From Verrucomicrobiia bacterium (GTDB lineage: Bacteria; Verrucomicrobiota; Verrucomicrobiia; Opitutales; Opitutaceae), in assembly GCA_030424825.1 (NCBI GenBank), contig JAUHWE010000200.1, positions 1 to 7,711 of the forward strand: DNA of 7,711 bases, written 5' to 3'. The translations under genes and the position numbers were made by a program. Positions within the stretch are counted from its first letter, which is position 1. Each line of letters opens with the position of its first letter. The notes under the pieces are model-generated. The model made no database searches, was not told the DNA's origin, and was given only the letters and a program-made list of their open reading frames with translations. Below, in pieces: positions 1-6,926 of this stretch.

Positions 1-1
1 G

Positions 2-3000
2 CTTGGATTGAGCGCGGGTGGACCTGGGCATTTCACCTCCCGAATGCGAAAAATCTTCGATTCGGTCTTTCCGCGAGACAATGCGCCTCCAGTCGCGAAT
101 GCGGGCCCAGATTTATCAGTTCCCGATGGTGACGGAAATGGTCTCGAACGAGTAGTGCTCGATGGCTCTCTTTCGACAGACGACTGGCAAACCGTTTCAT
201 GGGATTGGGCTTGGGAGGGAGGAAGCGCTTCGGGCAGGAGTGTTGTCGCAGAATTCCAGGAAGGAGAAACCGTGGTCACATTGACCGTAACCGATGACGA
301 TGGCGCAACAGGTTCGGATGAACTAGTAGTGGCGGTAACCCCGCAAACGAATGTGAAGTCGGTTTCTATGGGCGACGAACACAGTCTGATTTTAAAAGTG
401 GATGGTTCCTTATGGGCATCTGGGAACAATAGATTCGGTCAAACAGGAGGAGACTCGTCTGTTGCGTTTAATTGGAAACTGATTGAGCCCAATGGGGTGA
501 AGGAAATGTCTGCGGGCTACGATTTCAGTCTCTACCTAAAGGAGGACGGATCTATTTGGGGCGTTGGAAATCTATATACGCTTGGGGGAAGCGGGTTGCG
601 GGAAGTGAGGACCCCTACTAGGTTGGTTGAGAGTGGAGTCGAACGCATATTCACGGGAGACTTCAGCAGCTTCTATTTGCTGGAAGACGGCACTCTATGG
701 GCGGGTGGTTCGAATAGTCAGGGGCAATTGGGTTTGGGGTCGACTTCGGATCAATTTGGCCCTGCCAAAGTTGCGATTGAAGACGTGGTAAAAGTGATTG
801 GGGGATGGAGCGCTACTTTGTTTCTGAAATCGGATGGATCGCTTTGGGTATCTGGAAAATGGAAATCTTCTCACGGAGATCCTGACTCAACCGTCCCTGT
901 GGAGCTGGTCGATTCGGGAGTCGTTGATGCCGCTGCGATCGGTACGGGCGTTCTTTGGGTTTTGGAAGACGGCTCGCTATTCGGTTTGGGGAGTCCGGGT
1001 CCAATTGGCGGGTACCAGACCTATGAAGAGGCCGTCGAGTTGTTTTCCTCAGGTGTGTTAAAAGTAGACGCGCATTCTAGATCTGTCTACGTTACGATGG
1101 AGGACGGGTCGGTTCATGCATTCGATGATTCCGTTGGAAGTGGGCCGAGTTATGGGGAAGGGTCGTTTCGAGAGATATTTGGATCGGGAATCGCGAGTAT
1201 CGCGATCGGGGGAGGATCAAGTCTATTTCTCCGATCGGATGGCTCTGTTTGGGGGGCAGGTGAAAATAGTCACGGGGAACTGGGGATTGGCGAACGATGG
1301 AACATTTTGTTTGCAACTCGTGTATTCGATTCCCCAACACCCGATATCGATAAAGGACCAGTAGCCAATGCGGGATCTGACATTGTAGCAGGAGATGCTG
1401 GAGGTTGGGGAAGGCAAACAATCATATTGGACGGTTCGGAGTCGTACGACGACTGGCAGGTCGTTTCGTGGAATTGGTCCTGGGATGGAGGGCAGTCAGA
1501 AGGGAGGATCGCTTCTGGTGAATTCGAAGTTGGGAGGACCTCCGTGGATCTGATTGTTAAAGATGTGTTTGGCAGGACTGCTCGGGACTCGCTGGAAGTG
1601 ACTGTAAATGAACAACCGCGGGTTGTAGAGGTGGCTGCGGGCTATGAATTTGGTTTGCTTCTAATGGAGGACGGCTCCCTCTACGCGAGAGGGGAAAGCG
1701 GATTGCTGAACCCAAATGAGGTTGACGATCCTTTGCTTGTTTTTCCTTCCGGTGTGAAGTCAGTCACGGCGGGTGTGAACTCAAGTCTCATCGTCAAGGA
1801 GGATGGCTCATTGTGGGGTTTCGGGCGCAACATCCAAGGAGAGCTCGGAGTTGGGACCAAGCAGAGGATCGCCCGCCCGGTAGAAATCATATCTGAAGGC
1901 GTTTCGGATGTCGCCTCTGGATATGGGCATAGTCTCGTATTAAAGACTGATGGATCGGTATGGACATTTGGATACAATTCGAATGGCCAATTGGGAGACG
2001 GCACCAGAAGCGATGCGCTCGTTCCGCAATTGCTAGCCTCTTCGGACGTTGCGGCGATCGCTGCAGGAGACCGGTTTAGCTTATTGTTAAAAACGGATGG
2101 CTCTTTGTGGGGTGTTGGCGAAAATTCAGTTGGCCAATTAGGAAGGGAACCCCTGGAAGAGGGAGACGAGTCTGAGGAAGAGGGAGCTGGCTTCGAAGAA
2201 GATCGCCTTTCGCTCGTGGAAATTGTTTCTGAGGGCGTCGTTCTAATGGATGGCGGAACTCACCAGACAGTTTACCTGAAAGTGGACGGTTCCATGTGGG
2301 CCTTTAACGATTTCAGTGACCGTGAGCCGATCAGGGTTTCTGATCTTCCCTCAAGAGTGGTTGAAATTGAGTCGAAAGATAGCCGAACGTTTGTCCGTCT
2401 AAAAAATGGTTCGCTGTGGGAAGCCTATGGGCAACTCGGTACGCGGTTCATTCAATGGTCGTCATTTTTCCAACCTAAGTTTTATGGCAGTATCCATGGT
2501 ATGGGGTTATTCAATGAAGATTCGCTCTTCTTGCGAGCAACTGGCTCGGTATGGGGCAAGCCTCTAGATTCTCACAAAGTCGTGGAACTCGTTAATGGTT
2601 TCGGGGTCTCGACTAACAAGCCTCCGGTTGCAGATGCAGGTCCCGATCGTATTGGGTATGATCAAGTAGGGATTGGGGAATACGTTACTATAAATGGAAT
2701 GGGCTCATGGGACGATTGGCGAATTGCTTCGTGGAGATGGGAATGGGAAGGGGAGTACGGCGCTCGTATTGAAGAGACGGAAGGGCCCTACTTTCAAGAG
2801 CGGTTTCCTCTTGGCGAGACGATCATTACCTTGACGGTTACGGACGACGAAGGGTTGTCGTCATCCGACGAAGTTCACGTGTCAGTGCTGCCTTATCGTG
2901 AATTCGAGTCTTGGTTGGGCAATTATTTTTCAAACGCGGAAATAGCGTCCTGGCCAATGGTCGCCCTTGAGGCAGACCCTGATGGTGATGGACTTTCGAA

Positions 3001-3265
3001 CGAGACCGAAAGACGGCTTGGATTGAACCCGAAAGTGGCGTTTGATCCAGTCACCCGTAGCGATACGTTCATCAGTTCAATAGACAGCAAACTGATGTTG
3101 ATAACCTCTCCAGGATTCGAAGGACTTCGTTATAGCGTCTGGTATTCTGAAGATTTGACCCAATGGAATCGTGTATTCTTGGAGAAGAGCTTTGAAGGCG
3201 AAACCAATCGGTTCGATATTTCCAGTTTTTCAAAAGGATATTTTAGAGTCGGGATTTCTGAATAG
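2..3265 (+). CDS. Giant RCC1-propeller / PKD repeat protein (5' end outside window)
   Basis: Probably a secreted or surface protein for binding or adhesion; no catalytic motif is visible. Numbering residues from the TTG at base 8 gives this order: tail of a preceding RCC1 blade (1-20), PKD-like domain 1 (26-112), seven RCC1-type blades (114-445), PKD 2 (450-535), seven more blades (537-868), PKD 3 (871-962), a calcium loop with D990, D992, D994 and E999, and a C-terminal module (1015-1085) with the 'YSVWYSEDLTQW...FRV' pattern common at the end of verrucomicrobial exported proteins. Each blade carries a [DNT]GS[LVIM]W-like core. The frame is open to base 2 with no stop, and residues 'LGLSAGG...RKIFDS' align with 'LGIGERW...TRVFDS' at the end of propeller A. 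The TTG at 8 and ATG at 44 are therefore unlikely true starts, and the signal peptide should lie upstream. Domain calls are firm; function is unknown. Confidence 0.9.
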   Translation, partial: LGLSAGGPGHFTSRMRKIFDSVFPRDNAPPVANAGPDLSVPDGDGNGLERVVLDGSLSTDDWQTVSWDWAWEGGSASGRSVVAEFQEGETVVTLTVTDDDGATGSDELVVAVTPQTNVKSVSMGDEHSLILKVDGSLWASGNNRFGQTGGDSSVAFNWKLIEPNGVKEMSAGYDFSLYLKEDGSIWGVGNLYTLGGSGLREVRTPTRLVESGVERIFTGDFSSFYLLEDGTLWAGGSNSQGQLGLGSTSDQFGPAKVAIEDVVKVIGGWSATLFLKSDGSLWVSGKWKSSHGDPDSTVPVELVDSGVVDAAAIGTGVLWVLEDGSLFGLGSPGPIGGYQTYEEAVELFSSGVLKVDAHSRSVYVTMEDGSVHAFDDSVGSGPSYGEGSFREIFGSGIASIAIGGGSSLFLRSDGSVWGAGENSHGELGIGERWNILFATRVFDSPTPDIDKGPVANAGSDIVAGDAGGWGRQTIILDGSESYDDWQVVSWNWSWDGGQSEGRIASGEFEVGRTSVDLIVKDVFGRTARDSLEVTVNEQPRVVEVAAGYEFGLLLMEDGSLYARGESGLLNPNEVDDPLLVFPSGVKSVTAGVNSSLIVKEDGSLWGFGRNIQGELGVGTKQRIARPVEIISEGVSDVASGYGHSLVLKTDGSVWTFGYNSNGQLGDGTRSDALVPQLLASSDVAAIAAGDRFSLLLKTDGSLWGVGENSVGQLGREPLEEGDESEEEGAGFEEDRLSLVEIVSEGVVLMDGGTHQTVYLKVDGSMWAFNDFSDREPIRVSDLPSRVVEIESKDSRTFVRLKNGSLWEAYGQLGTRFIQWSSFFQPKFYGSIHGMGLFNEDSLFLRATGSVWGKPLDSHKVVELVNGFGVSTNKPPVADAGPDRIGYDQVGIGEYVTINGMGSWDDWRIASWRWEWEGEYGARIEETEGPYFQERFPLGETIITLTVTDDEGLSSSDEVHVSVLPYREFESWLGNYFSNAEIASWPMVALEADPDGDGLSNETERRLGLNPKVAFDPVTRSDTFISSIDSKLMLITSPGFEGLRYSVWYSEDLTQWNRVFLEKSFEGETNRFDISSFSKGYFRVGISE
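347..1342 (+). repeat. Seven-blade RCC1-type propeller A
   Basis: Seven blades of about 44-49 residues each are marked by the cores DGSLWASG, DGSIWGVG, DGTLWAGG, DGSLWVSG, DGSLFGLG, DGSVHAFD and DGSVWGAG, at residues about 132, 180, 227, 276, 321, 366 and 411 of the host protein. Blades 3 and 7 keep the 'N..G.LG' turn typical of RCC1. Blades 5 and 6 are more degenerate. Seven is the blade number of the known RCC1 fold, so this should form one closed propeller. The blades are shorter than in eukaryotic RCC1, as is usual for bacterial members. Confidence 0.85.
1616..2611 (+). repeat. Seven-blade RCC1-type propeller B
   Basis: A second set of seven blades has cores DGSLYARG, DGSLWGFG, DGSVWTFG, DGSLWGVG, DGSMWAFN, NGSLWEAY and TGSVWGKP, at residues about 555, 599, 648, 697, 760, 800 and 845. 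Blades 2-4 are the most canonical, with 'N..G[QE]LG' turns. Between blades 4 and 5 there is a glutamate/aspartate-rich insertion (residues about 715-732) that stretches the spacing to about 63 residues. The last two blades are degenerate. The layout parallels propeller A, which implies an ancient duplication of the PKD-plus-propeller unit. Confidence 0.85.
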
Positions 3266-3272
3266 GAAATCC
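3252..3272. terminator. Hairpin between convergent genes, possible weak bidirectional terminator
   Basis: The perfect 7-bp inverted repeat GGATTTC / GAAATCC (3252-3258 and 3266-3272) has a 7-base loop containing the TAG stop of the RCC1/PKD gene. It sits in the junction between two convergent genes whose stops are 19 bases apart. There is no clear U-tract on either side, so termination activity is only a possibility. Confidence 0.35.
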
Positions 3273-3284
3273 TTGTCCAGCCAT

Positions 3285-4013
3285 CTACCAGCCTTCGCTT
3301 TTGCGGTATTGCAAGGGCAGTGTCCCCATGTGGCGCTTGAATTGTCTCGTGAAGGAGCTGTGGTCGTAGAAGCCGCATTCAAGGGCGATTTCCGTGATTC
3401 CTTTGCTCGTGGACCTGAGCAGGTCGGCGGCGATGAGCACTCGGAGCCGGACAATGTATTCGCGTGGGCTGATACTGAAGCGCTTCTTGAAAAGGCGTTC
3501 GAGCTGTCTTTGGGAAAGTCCCGCCTGCCGGGAGAGGTCGGGGATATTAATGGTTTGGTCGAAACGCGATTTGATGAGAGTGACGACTTTAGAGACGGGG
3601 TCGTCGGGATCGTCGAAGGAACGTTCGTAGCTTTGAATGAGCCCGCAAATGGCGGCCACGGCGCCGGCTTTGTCAAAGATCGGGTATTTGTTGGTGATGT
3701 ACCATTCCGGCAGACGGTCACGGGAGGGAAAGAGCTCGACCAGGTTGAGTAGGGGGCGGCCGGTGCTCAGGATCGCGTTGTCGTCCCGGGCGAACTTGTC
3801 TTCCATGTACTTGGGGAAAATCTCCTTGTCGGCCTTTCCCGCCAATTCCTCTACCGAATTGAACCCGCAGTGCTCGAGAAAGCGCTGGTTTCCCATGAAC
3901 AGTCGACGCTTTCGGTCCTTGGCGAAGAACATCACGTTGGGAATGTGTTCAAAGAGGCGGTAGAACGCTCCCCCGAGATGAAAGGTGTCCAGAAATGAGT
4001 CAAAGGCCATCAT
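3285..4013 (-). CDS. PAS-domain AraC-family transcriptional regulator
   Basis: Cytoplasmic DNA-binding regulator of about 242 residues. Residues about 14-130 form a PAS sensor domain (N-x-x-F...G.....ELAGK pattern around 42-60), in place of the cupin arm found in AraC itself. Residues about 140-240 form the AraC/XylS double helix-turn-helix: the first at about 157-178 ('IPDLSRQAGLSQRQLERLFKK') and the signature second at about 206-229 ('ITEIALECGFYDHSSFTRQF'), then the usual P..YR ending. The frame also offers a TTG at 4028, but two adjacent ATG codons (4013 and 4010) are better candidates; no Shine-Dalgarno sequence decides between them. It is divergent from the oxidoreductase-sulfatase set, the usual place for a local activator of a carbohydrate catabolic cluster. 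The ligand is unknown. Confidence 0.93.
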   Translation of the reverse strand: MMAFDSFLDTFHLGGAFYRLFEHIPNVMFFAKDRKRRLFMGNQRFLEHCGFNSVEELAGKADKEIFPKYMEDKFARDDNAILSTGRPLLNLVELFPSRDRLPEWYITNKYPIFDKAGAVAAICGLIQSYERSFDDPDDPVSKVVTLIKSRFDQTINIPDLSRQAGLSQRQLERLFKKRFSISPREYIVRLRVLIAADLLRSTSKGITEIALECGFYDHSSFTRQFKRHMGTLPLQYRKSEGW

Positions 4014-4162
4014 GGCGAAAAAATACAATTTTAAACCACAAATAGTACAAGCTGAATTGCACGAATTTCGCTAGGATTCATTTGCCTGAAACGAATACGG
4101 TCTTAGGATGGCGGTTTCGTTTACCAATTGGAAATTATCCTCAAACACCCATATAGCACCCT
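4014..4162. promoter_or_regulatory. Divergent promoter/operator region with ACGAA-type boxes
   Basis: About 150 AT-rich bases separate the regulator from the oxidoreductase. ACGAAT occurs at 4061-4066 and again at 4091-4096, exactly 30 bases apart, and the reverse complement lies at 4116-4120. AAACGAA (4089-4095) and TTCGTTT (4116-4122) form an inverted pair. CGAATTTCG (4062-4070) and CCAATTGG (4124-4131) are local palindromes. A weak promoter TTGGAA (4128) - 18 bases - TATAGC (4152) would start transcription almost at the ATG at 4163. All are candidates seen by eye, not proven sites. Confidence 0.45.
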
Positions 4163-5293
4163 ATGTCTGACAAAATTAATGTCGCCCTAGTGGGACTTGG
4201 CTTTGGAGCTGAGTTCATCCCCATCTATCAAAAGCACCCCAATGCGAACATCGCCGCGATTTGCCAGCGGAATGAGGAATCGCTAAACAAAATTGGAGAC
4301 GAGTTCGGGATTGAAGCCTCGAAGCGATTCACTTCGTACGAAGAGATGCTTAAGGATCCAAGCATCGACGCCGTGCACATTAACACGCCTATTGGAAGTC
4401 ATGCCCCGCATTCGATTCAAGCCCTGAAAGCAGGCAAGCATGTGGCTTGCACGGTGCCGATGGCCACATCGGTGGAGGAGTGCAAAGAGATTTGCGATTT
4501 GTGTGAGGAAACGGGGCTGACCTACATGATGATGGAGACCGTAGTGTACAGCCGTGAGTTTCTTTTCGTCAAAGAGCTCTTCGACAAGGGCGAGTTAGGT
4601 CGTATCCAGTATTTGCAGTCGAGTCATCAGCAAGATATGGCCGGCTGGCCGAGCTATTGGGATGGCCTGCCTCCTATGCATTACGCGACGCACTGTGTTG
4701 GGCCGGTGTTGGCGCTACAGCGAAATCGGGCGGACAAGGTATCCTGCTTTGGGTCGGGCCGGATTCACGAAGAGATGATTCCCATCCATGGCTCACCGTT
4801 TGCGATCGAGTCGTGTCAAATAACCTTTAAGGATTCGGATGTATCGGCGCGGATCATACGATCGCTCTACAGCACCGCCCGCCAGTACCGCGAGAGCTTT
4901 GATGCCTACGGATCCAAGAAGAGCTACGAGTGGCCGCTTGTCGAAGGGGAGGACCCGGTAATTCACACCATTGGAAAACCGGAGCCAGAGATTCCGGAGC
5001 GGGTTAAAGTGCCCGACTATGCCCATCGGCTACCCAAGGAAATTCAGCCCTTTACGGGGCGAGGGGTGTTTGATGCGGACGAGAAACAGCATCGTTCGTT
5101 CACTCAGGGCGGTGGCCACGGCGGGTCGCACCCGCATTTGGTGCACGAGTTTGTCAGTGCATTACTCGAAAAGCGGGCTCCGTATCCCAACGCTTCTGAA
5201 TCGGCCAATATAACCTGCGTGGGTATTCTGGCTCACGAGTCTGCTATGGAAGGGGGAGCTCTCAAGCAGATGCCTGAGTTTACCTTGAAGTAG
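4163..5293 (+). CDS. Gfo/Idh/MocA-family NAD(P)-dependent oxidoreductase
   Basis: Probably a cytoplasmic sugar or sugar-derivative oxidoreductase of 376 residues, a normal length for the family. The N-terminal Rossmann fold shows VALVGLGFGAEF (dinucleotide-binding glycines at 11-15), then 'INTPIGSHAPHSIQALKAGKHV' split over residues 73-94. The usual E-K-P motif is replaced by T-V-P (97-99), so the conserved lysine is missing. The C-terminal substrate domain carries 'PPMHYATHCVGPVL' (170-183), where His177 is the likely catalytic-position histidine. It is first in the plus-strand set, divergent from the PAS-AraC gene and 94 bases before a sulfatase, which suggests processing of a sugar freed from a sulfated glycan. 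The ATG at 4163 has no Shine-Dalgarno sequence but follows ACCCT, as in the next gene. The substrate is unknown, and an isomerase or hydrolase-like redox mechanism is possible. Confidence 0.92.
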   Translation: MSDKINVALVGLGFGAEFIPIYQKHPNANIAAICQRNEESLNKIGDEFGIEASKRFTSYEEMLKDPSIDAVHINTPIGSHAPHSIQALKAGKHVACTVPMATSVEECKEICDLCEETGLTYMMMETVVYSREFLFVKELFDKGELGRIQYLQSSHQQDMAGWPSYWDGLPPMHYATHCVGPVLALQRNRADKVSCFGSGRIHEEMIPIHGSPFAIESCQITFKDSDVSARIIRSLYSTARQYRESFDAYGSKKSYEWPLVEGEDPVIHTIGKPEPEIPERVKVPDYAHRLPKEIQPFTGRGVFDADEKQHRSFTQGGGHGGSHPHLVHEFVSALLEKRAPYPNASESANITCVGILAHESAMEGGALKQMPEFTLK

Positions 5294-5353
5294 CTCACTC
5301 GCTTTAGCGTGAGCATTGTTGGCAGTCCAATCAGGCTTAGACTGAAGCGAGTG
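5293..5353 (+). other. Intercistronic RNA structure, two mutually exclusive folds
   Basis: Immediately at the oxidoreductase stop, GCTCAC (5293-5298) can pair with GTGAGC (5309-5314). The same stretch can instead form a 9-bp perfect stem, CACTCGCTT (5296-5304) with AAGCGAGTG (5345-5353), which encloses a second stem CAGTC (5323-5327) / GACTG (5340-5344). No U-tract follows the first hairpin. It may modulate expression of the downstream sulfatase or protect the upstream mRNA end. The rest of the gap to 5387 shows no further gene. Confidence 0.35.
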
Positions 5354-5387
5354 TGCTACGTATTGGAAATCCATTTACCGCAACCCT

Positions 5388-6926
5388 ATGAGCATACCCC
5401 TGTTTCATTGTCTCCGTCTCTCCCTATCAGCGATTCTACTCCTTGTAGGCCTTTTTTGCCTACAAGGCGCGAGCGCTCGCCCAAATATTCTCTTCTGTAT
5501 TTCGGACGACCAGTCCTACCGGCACACGGGAGCCAATGGGGATCCGGTTGTAAAGACACCTGCCTTTGATCGGGTAGCCAGCGAAGGACTGCGTTTTATC
5601 CATGCGTTTTGCGATGCGCCGACTTGTGGCCCTTCGCGGAGCGCCATTCTCACCGGGCAGTCCATTTGGCGCCTGGAAGAAGCGGGTAATATCCATAGTA
5701 CGTTGCCGGCAAAATTCGCGACCTATACGGAAGAATTGAGGAAGGCGGGCTACAAGGTGGGGGCTACCGGCAAGGCGTGGAGCCCGGGACGCTTGGAGCC
5801 AGGAGGAAGGACGGAAAATCCTGCGGGACCCCTCTACGAGGGGAAAACGATTGACCCTCCCTTTGATGGAATCCGCAACATCGACTACGCTGGAAATTTC
5901 GAGGATTTTATGACTGAGGTGGATGCGGATGAGTCTTTCTGCTTCTGGCTAGGCACGAGCGAGCCACACCGTTTTTATGAGGCGGGTTCCGGAGTCGCCA
6001 CGGGAAAGGATCTCAGCCAGATCGTAGTCCCGGCTGTGTTTCCGGACGACGAGCTGGTCCGCAGCGATATTGCCGACTATCTGGTGGAGATCGAGCATTT
6101 CGACACCATGGTAGGGCGAGCCATTGAATCGCTGGAGAAACGTGGTTTGCTAGACAACACCATCGTGGTGGTGACCAGCGACCACGGCATGCCTTTTCCG
6201 CGAGCGAAGGCGAGCCTCTACGATTTGGGATCCCGAGTTCCCTTGGCGATTCGATGGCCCGATGGAATCGAGAGCCCGGGACGGGTAGTCGATTCCTTCG
6301 TCAATCTGAGCGATCTCGCTCCTACATTTCTGAATGCCGCCGGTGTGAAACCTCCAAGCATGATGAGCGCGAGGAGCATGATGGACATTTTCTCGAATGA
6401 TGAAACCACCCATCGGGATGCCGCCTTTATCGCTATGGAGCGTCACGATGGTTGCCGGGCGGGCGGAAAAGGTTACCCGTGTCGGGCGATTCGGACTGCC
6501 GACTACTTGTATATTTACAATTTCGAACCGGCGCGTTGGCCTGCAGGTTCCCCGGATCCCACTGTATGTGCGCGAGCAATACCGTTTGGGGAAGTCGATA
6601 GCTCGCCCACCAAGACTTACATGATGGACTATTCGAATCGTTATGGCGTTGCCCACTTGGCGGAGCTCGCGTTTGGGATGCGTCCAAGAGAGGAGCTGTA
6701 CGATATAAAGAAAGATCCTCATCAGATGAATAATCTAGCGGGTGCCATGGGCTACGAGGATAGGCAAAAGGAGATGCGCGATCGTTTACGAACCCATTTG
6801 GCGGATACGAAAGACCCCCGCATCGTGGGAGGAAAAATGGATTGGGATTACTATCCCTACTACGGACGAATCAGAACCGAGGGATGGAAAGTGGACCCGA
6901 AGCCGGTTGGTAGACAGTACCCATGA
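5388..6926 (+). CDS. Secreted sulfatase, N-sulfoglucosamine sulfohydrolase-like
   Basis: Type I formylglycine sulfatase of 512 residues, removing sulfate from a glycan in the periplasm or outside the cell. A signal peptide spans residues 1-30 (hydrophobic 11-25, cleavage after ASA). The mature start 'RPNILFCISDDQ' carries the metal-binding D40 and D41. The formylglycine motif is C80-G-P-S-R84 followed by SAILTG, i.e. the Cys type. Also seen are G-K129 near 'GATGKAW', 'SEPHR' with H194, and 'VVTSDHGMPFPRAKASLYD' with D265 and H266. The 'SEPHRFYEAGSG' and 'DHGMPFPRAK' patterns resemble the SGSH/heparan N-sulfatase branch, but in marine bacteria that branch also covers other sulfated glycans, so the substrate is open. 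Its TGA overlaps an ATG (ATGA at 6923-6926) in the frame of the next sulfatase. An extensive hairpin lies inside its signal-peptide coding sequence. Confidence 0.93.
   Translation: MSIPLFHCLRLSLSAILLLVGLFCLQGASARPNILFCISDDQSYRHTGANGDPVVKTPAFDRVASEGLRFIHAFCDAPTCGPSRSAILTGQSIWRLEEAGNIHSTLPAKFATYTEELRKAGYKVGATGKAWSPGRLEPGGRTENPAGPLYEGKTIDPPFDGIRNIDYAGNFEDFMTEVDADESFCFWLGTSEPHRFYEAGSGVATGKDLSQIVVPAVFPDDELVRSDIADYLVEIEHFDTMVGRAIESLEKRGLLDNTIVVVTSDHGMPFPRAKASLYDLGSRVPLAIRWPDGIESPGRVVDSFVNLSDLAPTFLNAAGVKPPSMMSARSMMDIFSNDETTHRDAAFIAMERHDGCRAGGKGYPCRAIRTADYLYIYNFEPARWPAGSPDPTVCARAIPFGEVDSSPTKTYMMDYSNRYGVAHLAELAFGMRPREELYDIKKDPHQMNNLAGAMGYEDRQKEMRDRLRTHLADTKDPRIVGGKMDWDYYPYYGRIRTEGWKVDPKPVGRQYP
5441..5480 (+). 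repeat. Perfect 10-bp hairpin plus 12-bp palindrome inside signal-peptide codons
   Basis: CCTTGTAGGC (5441-5450) and GCCTACAAGG (5458-5467) form a perfect 10-bp stem around a CTTTTTT loop. One base later GCGAGCGCTCGC (5469-5480) is a perfect 12-base palindrome. Both lie in codons 18-31 of the first sulfatase. In mRNA this would be a strong structure about 55-90 bases after the start codon. Whether it regulates translation or is a remnant of an inserted palindrome cannot be told. Confidence 0.6.

Noticed and set aside
8..10. TTG as the start of the RCC1/PKD gene
   Set aside because: The frame is open further left, and the residues on both sides of the TTG match the end of an RCC1 blade, so this is internal.
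1191..1205. TCGCGA-GTA-TCGCGA repeat in the RCC1/PKD gene
   Set aside because: It is short and explained by the codons for Ile-Ala-Ser-Ile-Ala; no wider structure is visible.
3171..3752. Long plus-strand frame of 193 codons across the RCC1/PKD end and the regulator
   Set aside because: It is antisense to the AraC helix-turn-helix coding sequence, overlaps the real C-terminus of the repeat protein, and shows no domain.
6150..6722. Minus-strand frame of 190 codons within the first sulfatase
   Set aside because: It lies fully opposite conserved sulfatase motifs and has no recognisable domain, so it is a shadow of codon bias.
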